From NCBI GenBank assembly GCA_013204355.1, contig JABMOA010000006.1, positions 1 through 42,385 on the forward strand: a stretch of DNA of 42,385 bases, given 5' to 3'. This DNA is from Candidatus Woesearchaeota archaeon. Lineage in GTDB: Archaea; Nanobdellota; Nanobdellia; Woesearchaeales; GW2011-AR9. The notes under the pieces were generated by a model, which worked only from the letters and a program-made list of their open reading frames with translations, made no database searches and was not told the origin of the DNA. Below are positions 22,915-31,532 of the stretch, in pieces. The stretch's first letter is position 1, and each line of letters begins with the position of its first letter. A program made the translations under genes and the position numbers.

Positions 22915-24255
22915 ATGGTCTTAGACAAGCTTGGTGATTCATTAAAGAACACGTTACAGAAGATAACGAAATCTATGTTTGTAGATGAAAAGCTCATTAA
23001 TGAACTTGTAAAGGATATCCAGCGTGCTTTGTTACAATCAGATACGAATGTGCAGTTAGTATTTACATTGAGTAAGGCCATTAAGGAACGTGCAAAAAAT
23101 AATCCTCCTGCAGGTATTACAAAACGTGAGCAGTTAGTGAAAATTGTCTACGAGGAGTTAACAAATTTCTTAGGGAAGGAAGCCTATGAAATTAAAGTTA
23201 CAAAAAAAGCTACACAGATTATGTTAGTAGGATTGTTCGGTTCTGGGAAAACGACAACTGCCGGTAAGTTGGCGAAGTATTACAAAAAACGTGGTTTGAA
23301 AATTGCAGTTATGCAAACAGATACATGGAGACCAGCAGCGTATGAGCAGCTTCAACAAACGGCTGCAGCTGTAGGTGTTGATTTTCTTGGAATCAAAGGT
23401 GAGAAGGATCCCGTTAATATTTATTTGTCATTTGAAAAGAAGTTAAAAGACTATGATGTTGTGATTGTTGATACAGCGGGACGAGATGCGTTATCGGATG
23501 AATTAATTGAAGAATTAAATAAATTACATGGTGCTGTACAAGCAGATGAGAAATTGTTAGTTATTTCTGCAGACATTGGTCAGGCTGCACAAAAGCAAGC
23601 GCAGGCGTTTCATGATACTTGTCATGTAACTGGTGTTATTATTACAAAATTAGAAGGAACTGCAAAAGGTGGTGGCGCATTATCAGCGTGTGCAGTTACA
23701 GAAGCAAAAATTGCATTTATTGGAGTTGGAGAAAAAATTGATGATTTAGAAGTATTCCATCCTGAACGATTTGTTGGACGTTTGTTAGGCATGGGGGACA
23801 TAGAATCTTTATTAGAAAAAGCAAGAGAAGTAATCACAGAAGAATCTGCAAAAGATATGCAAGAAAAATTTATGAAAGGAGATTTCAATCTTGTGGATTT
23901 GTATGAACAAATGAAAGCCATGAAAAAAATGGGTTCATTTGGAAAAATCATGGAAATGATTCCTGGGATGGGTCAATTAAAGATGCCAAAAGATATGTTG
24001 AAAACCCAGGAAGGGAAATTAGAAAAATGGAAATTCGCAATGGATTCCATGACGAAAGAAGAATTAGAAGAACCAGAAGTTCTAGATGCACAAAGAATTG
24101 ACCGCATTGCATCTGGAAGCGGTTTAAAGATTCAAGAGATCAGAGAATTATTGAAACAATATCGTCAAAGTAAGAAAATGATGAAGATGATGAAAGGCGA
24201 AGGCGATATTAACAAAATGATGAAGAAGATGAAGGGAAGAGTTCCTGGAATGTGA
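22915..24255 (+). CDS. srp54: Signal recognition particle protein SRP54
   Basis: 446 residues, full length. N domain (1 to about 95), then the GTPase domain: GLFGSGKTTTAGKLA (P-loop), DTWRPAAYEQL, DTAGRD, TKLEGTAKGGGALS and GVGEKIDDLEVFHPERFVGRLLGMGD. The C-terminal M domain is methionine-rich (IMEMIPGMGQLKMPKDM ... KKMMKMMKGEGDINKMMKKMKGRVPGM) and binds SRP RNA and signal peptides. It targets ribosomes to the membrane. TATA box TTTTATATAACC about 22883-22894 gives a leaderless start. Confidence 0.97.
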   Translation: MVLDKLGDSLKNTLQKITKSMFVDEKLINELVKDIQRALLQSDTNVQLVFTLSKAIKERAKNNPPAGITKREQLVKIVYEELTNFLGKEAYEIKVTKKATQIMLVGLFGSGKTTTAGKLAKYYKKRGLKIAVMQTDTWRPAAYEQLQQTAAAVGVDFLGIKGEKDPVNIYLSFEKKLKDYDVVIVDTAGRDALSDELIEELNKLHGAVQADEKLLVISADIGQAAQKQAQAFHDTCHVTGVIITKLEGTAKGGGALSACAVTEAKIAFIGVGEKIDDLEVFHPERFVGRLLGMGDIESLLEKAREVITEESAKDMQEKFMKGDFNLVDLYEQMKAMKKMGSFGKIMEMIPGMGQLKMPKDMLKTQEGKLEKWKFAMDSMTKEELEEPEVLDAQRIDRIASGSGLKIQEIRELLKQYRQSKKMMKMMKGEGDINKMMKKMKGRVPGM

Positions 24256-24276
24256 GTTCTTAGTGCAATGAGTGAT

Positions 24277-24423
24277 TTATTTTTGATGTAATTCTTTTTC
24301 TGGCATGGGTTTTTCTTCTCTAAATCCACATTCTTTACAATATTTGATGGTGTAATATCCATCTGAGAATTTATGTTGTCCTTCGTGTAATGTACGTTTG
24401 CAATCTGGGCAGTGGGTTAGCAT
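24277..24423 (-). CDS. Small zinc-ribbon protein
   Basis: 48 residues beginning MLTHCPDCKRTLHEG and containing YCKECGFREEKP. Two C-x2-C pairs (Cys5/Cys8 and Cys29/Cys32) spaced 20 residues apart form a classic zinc ribbon. A TATA-like ACTTATAAGT lies upstream on the minus strand. Convergent with SRP54, 21 bases between stops. Function unknown; such ribbons usually bind nucleic acid or a transcription or translation partner. Confidence 0.75.
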   Translation of the reverse strand: MLTHCPDCKRTLHEGQHKFSDGYYTIKYCKECGFREEKPMPEKELHQK

Positions 24424-24520
24424 GGTATAAAAGAAAGAAAACCAATACTTATAAGTTTCTAAAAAGAATTGTCTCTAAATAGTAGTTAAGTTTATAAAGG
24501 AATTAATAAAATAATGACAA

Positions 24521-25015
24521 ATGAAAGAAAATCAGGAATTTTACCATACTTTTGAACGCTATCAAGAACAAGGTTTAGAACCATTTGTTCAACATGCTCT
24601 ACAATATCTTAGAGGTGAAAGAACTGTTCCAGTTTCCAAACCAAATGTTTTACTTGGAATGAAAGAAGTTTTACTTACATTTTCTGATAAATTATTACAT
24701 AACATAGTAGACACAGTAACAGATTTAAGAAAACCTTACGAAGTTGCAATCAAATATGGGTTTAGAGGTCATACTAATGGAGGAATTAACGGTATTTTCT
24801 TTCAAGAAAGAGAAAGTTCATTAGGTCCTAAAACAACAAAACTAATTCAACCTCATGAAACAAGATTACAACAAGATTTAGATATCTCATTAGAAAACCT
24901 TGATTCTTTAATTAATGTTAAAGTTGTATGGCATGAACCTTCCGGTAAAAGAATTGTTGGTGTCTATAACATGAATAATAACAGAATTTTTTTGTTAGAT
25001 TTTGCTCACTATTAA
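24521..25015 (+). CDS. Protein of unknown function
   Basis: 164 residues, soluble, helical in the first half and beta-rich at the end (VVWHEPSGKRIVGVYNMNNNRIFLLDFAHY). The IKYGFRGHTNGGINGIFF segment is the most distinctive piece, glycine- and aromatic-rich. No family recognised. Ends in the palindrome TTAA, which is also the stop of the convergent gene 25012-25860. Confidence 0.6.
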   Translation: MKENQEFYHTFERYQEQGLEPFVQHALQYLRGERTVPVSKPNVLLGMKEVLLTFSDKLLHNIVDTVTDLRKPYEVAIKYGFRGHTNGGINGIFFQERESSLGPKTTKLIQPHETRLQQDLDISLENLDSLINVKVVWHEPSGKRIVGVYNMNNNRIFLLDFAHY

Positions 25016-25860
25016 GCTGCTTTAAGAAATTCTACAGGTATTCCTTTTGGGAATTTATATTCTCTTAATCCGTTAGATTGAGGAACAGGACCAACAACTG
25101 GTTTTAGCTTTGTTCTAAAATAAACAATATTATCGGTTGAACGCACACCAATTTCTTGAAAATAAGTTGATCTACGGTCAGTAGACATTGAATCAATTCT
25201 ATCAATAACAGCGGGAGTTGCATCAAATACAGGAGTTGGATTTTTATCAGAACTCAATAATCCTGTTGATTTCATATTACGAAACTCTTTTGAACTCATG
25301 ATTCTACCGTATGTTTTTTCTGATGGATAATAACTCTCATTTTCAAATTTATCAACTTTCTGATTTAATTGGTTTAATAAATCAATAAACCTTAAAATTT
25401 GATTTGACATTCTTTCAATACTAGATAAGAGATGAGCAACTTTATTTGCCTCATTTTTTTGAATTGCCTTATCAATTGATTGAAATTGCACAATTAATAA
25501 ATTTGTTAAAGTGAATGTATTATTCATATATTCCAAAATAATTCTCTCAAAATGAAGTTTTAAACCTGTGTAAGCATGAAAACTAGTTTCTAATTCTTTA
25601 ATCTCGCTGATGTTATCATTAAAAAATTTTTTAATATCATTTTCTATTTCACTCACTATTATACATTCATTAATTAATTTATTTATTATTATAGAATTAA
25701 AATTATGTTTATGTTTTATAACATATTTTCTTAAAATAAAACCTTGCCTTACTAAAAAATAAGAGTGAATTAGTCTGTCCTCTTTGAGAATATCCCTTAA
25801 TAAGATTTCAAGGTCATGAAGCTTTACAAACACAAAAGAAGTAAAATTTGTAGTGGACAT
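25012..25860 (-). CDS. Helical protein of unknown function
   Basis: 282 residues. Residues 1 to about 190 are almost wholly alpha-helical with long Leu/Ile/Asn-rich stretches suggesting a helical bundle; the last 90 residues are polar and include RRSTYFQEIGVRSTDNIVYFRTKLKPVVGP. No signal peptide. TATA-like CATATAAATA upstream fits a leaderless start. It resembles, in composition only, other helical unknowns in this window (N-terminus of 27380-28729, 38186-38770). Confidence 0.6.
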   Translation of the reverse strand: MSTTNFTSFVFVKLHDLEILLRDILKEDRLIHSYFLVRQGFILRKYVIKHKHNFNSIIINKLINECIIVSEIENDIKKFFNDNISEIKELETSFHAYTGLKLHFERIILEYMNNTFTLTNLLIVQFQSIDKAIQKNEANKVAHLLSSIERMSNQILRFIDLLNQLNQKVDKFENESYYPSEKTYGRIMSSKEFRNMKSTGLLSSDKNPTPVFDATPAVIDRIDSMSTDRRSTYFQEIGVRSTDNIVYFRTKLKPVVGPVPQSNGLREYKFPKGIPVEFLKAA

Positions 25861-25898
25861 ATATTAATAATAATAATCTCAAAACTATTTATATGTTT

Positions 25899-26498
25899 CT
25901 AAAACTCAATGATTTTCCCAGTTTTTCCAACATTAATAACTTTTGTTGATCCAATCACTTCTTCTATACCATGAGTTTCATGGATGTGACCACAAATGTG
26001 AATGTCTGGTTTGAATTCGTTGATTGCTTTTCTAACACCAGTTGATCCCCATCCCGGTATTTTCATGGAAATAATAGAATCGTTTGGTTGGACATGAGTT
26101 ACCATGAGTTTCTTTTTACAGTCTTTAATAGATTCGTGTGATTTCTTTAAAGTTTGAAAAAATTGTTCCTCATTTAATTGATGTAAACCTATATCTCCAT
26201 AACCACATCCAAATATGCCCACATCACCAAATCTTAGGCTGTATCCGTGAAGATTCTTAACTTGATATGTTTCTACCATGGCGTTGATTTCTGCTAAGCC
26301 TTCATGGTTTCCTGGGACAACTGCCACTTCTAGACCTTTTTCTTTGAATGGACCAATCATCCCTTGTTGGAATTGATCATGGTCAAAGATGTCACCAGCA
26401 AGAATCACAAGATCTACTTTTTCATCTGCTCCTCTCTTCGCCATTTGCTGCATGAAGTGACGATCGTTGTGTACATCTGAGATTGCGAGTATTTTCAT
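25899..26498 (-). CDS. Calcineurin-like metallophosphoesterase
   Basis: 199 residues with the full set of metallophosphoesterase motifs in order: ISDVHNDRH (D-x-H), LAGDIFDH (GD), VVPGNHEG (GNHE), VTHVQPND and CGHIHETHG (GHTH type). Two metal ions are expected in the active site. The size and compactness fit the small YfcE/MJ0936-like phosphodiesterases. Natural substrate unknown. Stand-alone gene, 38 bases downstream of the start of 25012-25860 on the same strand. Confidence 0.9.
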   Translation of the reverse strand: MKILAISDVHNDRHFMQQMAKRGADEKVDLVILAGDIFDHDQFQQGMIGPFKEKGLEVAVVPGNHEGLAEINAMVETYQVKNLHGYSLRFGDVGIFGCGYGDIGLHQLNEEQFFQTLKKSHESIKDCKKKLMVTHVQPNDSIISMKIPGWGSTGVRKAINEFKPDIHICGHIHETHGIEEVIGSTKVINVGKTGKIIEF

Positions 26499-26599
26499 GT
26501 GGTATTAAGAATTGTATGAGTTTATAAGGTTTTTGGATTGATTACTATAAAGTAGTTATCCTGGAAAGATTTATAAAGAATCATAATAATAACATAGAC

Positions 26600-27163
26600 A
26601 TGAAAATAAATAACATTATAGGATATATTGCAGCAGGATTAGCAGCACTAACTATTGCAGGTTGTGAAAGAGAATATGTCCCACAAAATCCATTAGTACA
26701 AGAGACAGTTGTTACACACGAGGATCCTAATGGAGGGATTGCGATATACCAATTTCATACTCTAAGAGACCCACAAATTAAAGGAGCTACATTTATTAAA
26801 CAATTCAAAAATGATTATTTAGGTCAAAAAACTTTAGCTGGGCAATATCAAGATTTAAACAAGAACGGAGTAGTAGATAAAGGAGATTTTTGCTTTGTAA
26901 CCCAAGGTGAAAGATATCAAATGCCATTAGAAGAACGTTTTGTATGTTCTACGCATATTCTTAGAACAATCCATACAGCTCATCCTATGAACTATGATGC
27001 ATCTAACCAATCAGAAAGTCTTACTGAAGATGGAAAACTTAAGATGTATACCACAGTAGGAATGTGGCATTTACGAAATGGAGAAAGAACTCCTCACCAA
27101 TCTATTGATCAAGCAAAAGATTGTATCAGGGAATGTCCTTCTAATTTACTAGAAAGACTTTAA
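26600..27163 (+). CDS. Predicted lipoprotein, function unknown
   Basis: 187 residues. Signal peptide IIGYIAAGLAALTIAGC with lipobox Cys22, so it is probably exported and lipid-anchored. The mature part contains DLNKNGVVDKGD, which looks like a calcium-binding DxNxxG loop of EF-hand/dockerin type, and three further Cys. No enzyme motif. Leaderless start after GATTTATAAAG (about 26570). First of several surface-protein genes running to 30871; copy B of the MITE-like element follows it. Confidence 0.7.
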   Translation: MKINNIIGYIAAGLAALTIAGCEREYVPQNPLVQETVVTHEDPNGGIAIYQFHTLRDPQIKGATFIKQFKNDYLGQKTLAGQYQDLNKNGVVDKGDFCFVTQGERYQMPLEERFVCSTHILRTIHTAHPMNYDASNQSESLTEDGKLKMYTTVGMWHLRNGERTPHQSIDQAKDCIRECPSNLLERL

Positions 27164-27214
27164 TAAAATATATTTAAATGGATTATCATAACTATTTTTA
27201 TAAATTTCTCAAAT

Positions 27215-27336
27215 GGGCGCTGTCCAGAAAGTCATAAAAATGTATACTACGTGCCGGCACACTTATTTTTTCTAGAAAAAGAAAAAATGTGCCTATTGCA
27301 GGCAGTATACAAAATAGAGAATTTCTGGACAGCACC
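27215..27336. mobile_element. MITE-like inverted-repeat element, copy B
   Basis: 122 bp between the lipoprotein gene and the next CDS. Terminal inverted repeats contain a perfect 12-bp pair GCTGTCCAGAAA (27219-27230) and its complement (27322-27333). The core matches the reverse complement of copy A (16695-16871) nearly base for base but lacks the nested 51-bp hairpin element. Inner features: GTATACTACGTGCCGGCAC on one side and GTGCCTATTGCAGGCAGTATAC-like sequence on the other. I see no clear target duplication here, so this copy may be older or rearranged. Confidence 0.85.
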
Positions 27337-27379
27337 TACAAAAGAAAAAGTATTTATAAGAATAATATTTCCTTAAAAC

Positions 27380-28729
27380 ATGGGTAGTATAAAAATAAAT
27401 CATTCTAAACAAGAAATGCAAGCGTCATTACAAAAAGATATGGTAAAAATTCTTGAAAGCCTATATGGATGTTTGACAATTTTTAAAAAAAAATATAAGA
27501 CAAGAGATGAGACAAAATATATTGAATTAATTGAAATACAACAAAAATATGTAGAAAATTTTATGAATGCATTTTTGAGTGTCATTGCATTAACAAAAGA
27601 ATTAGAAGTCTTACCAAAATTACATTTAGAAAAAGATTCATTAGAATTAGCAGAAGCTAATGCGGGCCATATATACCAACAATTACATGATGAAATGCTT
27701 CCAATTTTAAAATCAGAAATTAAAGATAAAGATCCAATGTTTAGAAATAAATTGAAAAAATGGGAACAAAAGTTTTGGGCAAATTTGGAATTATCAATGA
27801 GGGGATTTCAAAAAGAGCTTGCTGTTGTAGCAGATAAAGCAAAAAGAAATCTTTCTAAAAAGCAGATTCAATCTGCAAGACAAATTCTACCACGATTTTC
27901 ATTTGCAAATATCCTTTCAATTCCTTATGGATTTAGACGAGCATTATCACTTTCAATGACTACAATAATGATTGCAATTAGTGCAGGGTGTAGTGATGAT
28001 CCAACTCCTAATGAACCCCCTCCTCATTCTCAAGGAGAGACAAGTACAGAATTAATAGAAACACCAACGTTAATAAAATTGGATGGATTAACTAAATATT
28101 TGGGAGATCTTAAAATTAAAAATATATCTGGGTTTCTCTTTACGGTGAATTCATCAAACCAAGGTGTTTCTAAACGATTAGGATGGAGACATAATGATAA
28201 AATTATTTTTGGAGAAGAAAATTGGGTCCAAAAATTAGAAGAGAATGTAACAAATGGAGATTATGGGCTTATTATAATCACAGGACATCATACATCAAAT
28301 ATTGATTATATTTATGGAAATTCTGGCGAAAAATTTCGTTTGGAAGATCTCCCCTATTCTGATAAAATAGAAGTTGTAATGTTTAGCGCGTGTAGAACTG
28401 CAGGAACTGCAGATTATGTTTCACGAAATGTTTATGCTCCCCTCATAAGAAGATTTCCTAATTTAAAAGTAATTATGGGATTTGAAGTTGCTTCATTAAA
28501 AGAAGAAGGTATTACTACTGCTATACTAACTGGATTTCAGGAGAAAAAATTTAGACCGTTATTAAAAGAAGAAAATGGTCCTGAGAAATTTGCAACTAAT
28601 GTTATTGAAATTAATAGAAATAGAGGATATGGTGTTGCATTCATTGGAAAAGATCAAAATTGGAATTACATTAGTTCATTTGATCAAAAAATAAAACCGC
28701 TTTCTCTAATTAACAATAGTTTACAATAA
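27380..28729 (+). CDS. Membrane-anchored protein with caspase/CHAT-like His-Cys dyad
   Basis: 449 residues in three parts. About 1-185: helical bundle, charged. About 190-210: hydrophobic LSMTTIMIAISAGC, which reads like an internal lipobox or membrane segment, followed by a Pro/Ser-rich linker. About 235-435: alpha/beta domain with IIITGHHTSN and, after a short segment, EVVMFSACRTAGTAD. A beta strand ending in G-H and the next ending in S-A-C is the layout of the catalytic dyad in clan CD peptidases (caspase, gingipain, CHAT). Peptidase activity is inference. A related layout occurs in 29771-30871. TATA-like ATTTATAAG about 28 bases before the ATG. Confidence 0.65.
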   Translation: MGSIKINHSKQEMQASLQKDMVKILESLYGCLTIFKKKYKTRDETKYIELIEIQQKYVENFMNAFLSVIALTKELEVLPKLHLEKDSLELAEANAGHIYQQLHDEMLPILKSEIKDKDPMFRNKLKKWEQKFWANLELSMRGFQKELAVVADKAKRNLSKKQIQSARQILPRFSFANILSIPYGFRRALSLSMTTIMIAISAGCSDDPTPNEPPPHSQGETSTELIETPTLIKLDGLTKYLGDLKIKNISGFLFTVNSSNQGVSKRLGWRHNDKIIFGEENWVQKLEENVTNGDYGLIIITGHHTSNIDYIYGNSGEKFRLEDLPYSDKIEVVMFSACRTAGTADYVSRNVYAPLIRRFPNLKVIMGFEVASLKEEGITTAILTGFQEKKFRPLLKEENGPEKFATNVIEINRNRGYGVAFIGKDQNWNYISSFDQKIKPLSLINNSLQ

Positions 28730-28799
28730 TTATGAAAATCATTAAAGCTGAATTTAGCCAAGCCCAAAAATAATAGTTGTCAATCACTCAAATTAAAAT

Positions 28800-28849
28800 A
28801 AAAATCCCAACGGAGCAAGCTCCGGGGTATTAAATTAATTGGGATTTTT
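28800..28849. repeat. Nested inverted repeat
   Basis: Outer arms AAAAATCCCAA (28800-28810) and TTGGGATTTTT (28839-28849) are perfectly complementary over 11 bp and enclose a small hairpin GGAGC-AA-GCTCC (28812-28823) followed by GGGGTATT. It lies between two convergent genes. The CC/GG-hairpin plus GGGGTA is repeated in the next element. Confidence 0.7.
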
Positions 28850-28862
28850 AATCTTGCTTTAA

Positions 28863-28934
28863 TTCAATAACCGATGCGAGCATCGGGGTACGAGAAAACA
28901 ATGTTTTCTGGAGTTTTTTATAAAAACTATTGAA
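28863..28934. repeat. Two-hairpin inverted-repeat element
   Basis: Outer arms TTCAATA (28863-28869) and TATTGAA (28928-28934). Inside are CCGATGC-GA-GCATCGG (28871-28886), then GGTACG, then AGAAAAC-AAT-GTTTTCT (28893-28909) and GGAG. The second hairpin and its flanks (ACGAGAAAA ... TTTTCTGGA) match the nested element at 16746-16796. Confidence 0.65.
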
Positions 28935-28954
28935 CCCAGCAAGAAATAAAAAAA

Positions 28955-29668
28955 TTAGCGTTGAATATAAACAGGAATTGGTTTTCCATTATATGAAGGA
29001 ATACCGTTATCCCTCAGATTTAATAATGGTTCAAAAACACCTTTTTTCATTTCTTGGTCTCCTGCAATACATCCATTTGTCCAATCAAGAGAATTTCCTC
29101 CACCATGAATTCCAACTCCAAACCAAATATCTGGAGAATGATCTTTATTGAATGATCTTACTTCTTTATCGGTATCAATTGTACCATGTTCTTTTTCCCA
29201 TTCATTAATTAAATTTGTATTATTCTCATGTTTATAATCTTCTACTGCACGTGGAACTGTTGCAAGTCGCATCCAATATCCTCCCCACGTATCAATACGT
29301 GCGATTTGCTCAATATAGAATTTACCCTCAGGAGTTCTACCATCACCTGATGTAATTTTATCACCAAGGTCCCCTTGTCCAAGTGCAATTTTATAGGTCT
29401 TTATTTTTTCTTGATTATGAAATGTTAATGTACGGTCACATTTATCTATTAAAATGTAAATATTTTCTGTTGGAGAATACGTTTTTGTTTTTTCTGCACA
29501 AGCACCTGTTGTTTTATCCAATACAAAATCTGTTATTTCAGTACTTACACGTTCAGCCGTAGATGAAATCCGAGAAGAAGTAGAAGGTTTAATCAAATAT
29601 GGACCTGTAGCTACACCTAAAGAAAAAGCTACAAGTGCAGTTAATCCTTGCTTCACTATGCTACCCAT
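28955..29668 (-). CDS. L,D-transpeptidase-like (YkuD) protein, membrane-anchored
   Basis: 237 residues. N-terminal hydrophobic segment (LTALVAFSLGVATGPYLI, about 9-26) anchors or exports it. The C-terminal ~150 residues follow the YkuD fold: IYILIDKCDRTLTFHNQE, TSGDGRTPEGKFYI, and the catalytic region GIHGGG ... DWTNGCIAGDQEM, with the His and the nucleophile Cys in the S/T-x-G-C context. In bacteria these enzymes cross-link peptidoglycan; archaea lack peptidoglycan, so here the substrate may be another surface polymer or a partner cell's wall. Convergent with the preceding CDS; shares the MGSI start wording with it. Confidence 0.85.
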   Translation of the reverse strand: MGSIVKQGLTALVAFSLGVATGPYLIKPSTSSRISSTAERVSTEITDFVLDKTTGACAEKTKTYSPTENIYILIDKCDRTLTFHNQEKIKTYKIALGQGDLGDKITSGDGRTPEGKFYIEQIARIDTWGGYWMRLATVPRAVEDYKHENNTNLINEWEKEHGTIDTDKEVRSFNKDHSPDIWFGVGIHGGGNSLDWTNGCIAGDQEMKKGVFEPLLNLRDNGIPSYNGKPIPVYIQR

Positions 29669-29770
29669 TTATGCTAATTAATTTAACTGATTTATAAACT
29701 TGCTGGTTTTGATTACCTGGGAGTAGTTAATGTGAAAACATTTATAAAGTATAAACAAAATATAAATAAA

Positions 29771-30871
29771 ATGTTAGAAAAATTAATGAGTGAAGAACGT
29801 CATTCAAAATTAGCTAGATTTCATCCTTCTTCTAAAAATATTTTTGTAGATAATGAAACTTTTGATTATGTAACTAATCAGGTTCTAAATACAAGAAATA
29901 AGAGGGGATGGAAAAAAATAGGAATTGGAAGTTTAAATGGGATTGCACATATAGGATATGGTGTATTAGAAGGTGTTTCACGTTTAACTGAAAGTGGATT
30001 GCGTTTAGCTGGAGGTTTAGTAGAACGAATCGGAAGTACTGCAGATGATAAACTTCAAGCAATCACTACAGACCAATATGATGATGAAATTAATTGGCCT
30101 AAATCTATTTCAAGAAATGCTAGAAAAATTTATGGAAATATAAAAAATGGATTTCAAAAATCAACATCACAGCAAGCAAGGAATAAAATGATGGTAGGTT
30201 TGTCGTTAATTGTTGGATTAAATTTAGGATATAAAATATTGCCCAATGTTGAATTTTTTCAAGATGATGGAATAACAGTAGTAGAACCGACTGAACCATT
30301 ACCACCTACCCCTAGACTACCACAAACTCAACCCTCACAAATAGATGTCAATAATTTATCAAATTTTAGTGACCAAAATGTATTAATTTATTGTGCAAAT
30401 GATGATGAAAGAATATCCGTAAGAGATACATTAAGATCGCGAAACGCACGGTTAACTCATGTAAGAGAAGGCATTTATAAAACAAGATTGAATGGATCAA
30501 ATGTTGATATCGTTGTACAAGGAAGTACAATTCCACAAAGTAATTATGGTGTAATTCAATTACGTGGTCATACCAGTGATATGATTCCTTTATCAGAAAG
30601 AGTTGAAAATAGTGGAAGAAGAAATCATTTATTAGTACTTGGTGGATGTAATAGTGCTGGTTACATTGGTGATTTAGCAAGATCAAATAGACCCGTTATT
30701 GGAAGTAATGGAACCCAAGACAGTTCACAGAACACATACCTATTAGCACAACTTTTACAAGAAGTTGGAACTGCACGCTCTTGGTCAGAATTAAGTGGAA
30801 ATATAAAAAGTCAATCAGAAAGAGCACGATATGAAACTACATTTCCAGGTGATACAAATTATAGACATTAA
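29771..30871 (+). CDS. Membrane protein with caspase/CHAT-like His-Cys dyad
   Basis: 366 residues from the ATG at 29771; a GTG at 29732 precedes the TATA element ATTTATAAAG (about 29740) and is therefore less likely. N-terminal ~140 residues helical and basic with a Gly-rich repeat (GSLNGIAHIGYGVLEGVSRLTESGLRLAGG split over two helices), then a membrane segment (MVGLSLIVGLNLGYKIL), a Pro-rich linker and a C-terminal alpha/beta domain. There VIQLRGHTSD and LLVLGGCNSAGYI place His and Cys as in clan CD peptidases, and PVIGSNGTQDS follows. Same architecture as 27380-28729 although sequence identity is low. Enzyme activity is inference. Stop shared with translin gene through TTAA. Confidence 0.65.
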   Translation: MLEKLMSEERHSKLARFHPSSKNIFVDNETFDYVTNQVLNTRNKRGWKKIGIGSLNGIAHIGYGVLEGVSRLTESGLRLAGGLVERIGSTADDKLQAITTDQYDDEINWPKSISRNARKIYGNIKNGFQKSTSQQARNKMMVGLSLIVGLNLGYKILPNVEFFQDDGITVVEPTEPLPPTPRLPQTQPSQIDVNNLSNFSDQNVLIYCANDDERISVRDTLRSRNARLTHVREGIYKTRLNGSNVDIVVQGSTIPQSNYGVIQLRGHTSDMIPLSERVENSGRRNHLLVLGGCNSAGYIGDLARSNRPVIGSNGTQDSSQNTYLLAQLLQEVGTARSWSELSGNIKSQSERARYETTFPGDTNYRH

Positions 30872-31428
30872 CGTCCTTTCAACTTCAAATCAAGCACTAG
30901 ATCTTCTAATTTACGTAAATCGTATTTAACTGCGTCAACTTTACGACGCACTTCGTTATTTCTAAAATCAAATTTGAGTAATTCACCATAAATCATATCA
31001 ACTTCATCTTTAATTTTTAATACGGCGTCTACTTTGCCTTTTCCTGCTAAAAAGACAGCTTTCCGAACAAGTTCACCAGGAAGATCTGCAAGACCAAGAA
31101 TATAATGTTCAGGGTGTATTTTTAAATCAATGAGTTTGCCTTCTTTGACAAATGTGTAATAAAGCACAGCTTCTGCATATTCTTGAATTGCAACTTTATA
31201 ACTTCCTTCAAATGCGAGTTTATTGTTCTTCTTAGCGATTGTATCAAGTGTCTTACGTTCGTCTTCTATTTGCTTTAATAATTTAGTAGCGTTGCTTATT
31301 TCGTCTCTATGAACTGCATAAATGAGTAGTTTACTTAATTTAAGGACAACCCTACTTTGATTGATCAGAAGTTCTCTATCTGAGTCGTATTTTTTGAATT
31401 CTTGTTGTAATTTAGTGAAGTTTACCAT
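30868..31428 (-). CDS. Translin family protein
   Basis: 186 residues, all helical. The pattern RELLINQSRVVLKLSKLLIYAVHRDE near the N-terminus, then QEYAEAVLYYTFVKEGKL ... HPEHYILGLADLPGELVRKAVFLAGKG and a final VRRKVDAVKYDLRKLEDLVLDLKLKGR, is that of archaeal translin/TRAX proteins, which form rings that bind or cleave small RNAs. It has the Glu residues of the TRAX-like catalytic region in part (QEYAEA), so either an RNA-binding or RNase role is possible. Stop overlaps by 4 bases with the convergent gene. Confidence 0.85.
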   Translation of the reverse strand: MVNFTKLQQEFKKYDSDRELLINQSRVVLKLSKLLIYAVHRDEISNATKLLKQIEDERKTLDTIAKKNNKLAFEGSYKVAIQEYAEAVLYYTFVKEGKLIDLKIHPEHYILGLADLPGELVRKAVFLAGKGKVDAVLKIKDEVDMIYGELLKFDFRNNEVRRKVDAVKYDLRKLEDLVLDLKLKGR

Positions 31429-31532
31429 GGAGTGAGAAATAGATGTTTCTTTATATAAATATCGGATTGGAAAAAGGAAAAAGTTCTAAATTTAAAGAAA
31501 GATTTAAAGAGAATTAATATCCCAAAATAATT

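Noticed and set aside
28800..28934. CRISPR-like array
   Set aside because: The units are self-complementary hairpins of different sequence, not direct repeats with regular spacers; no cas genes are present.
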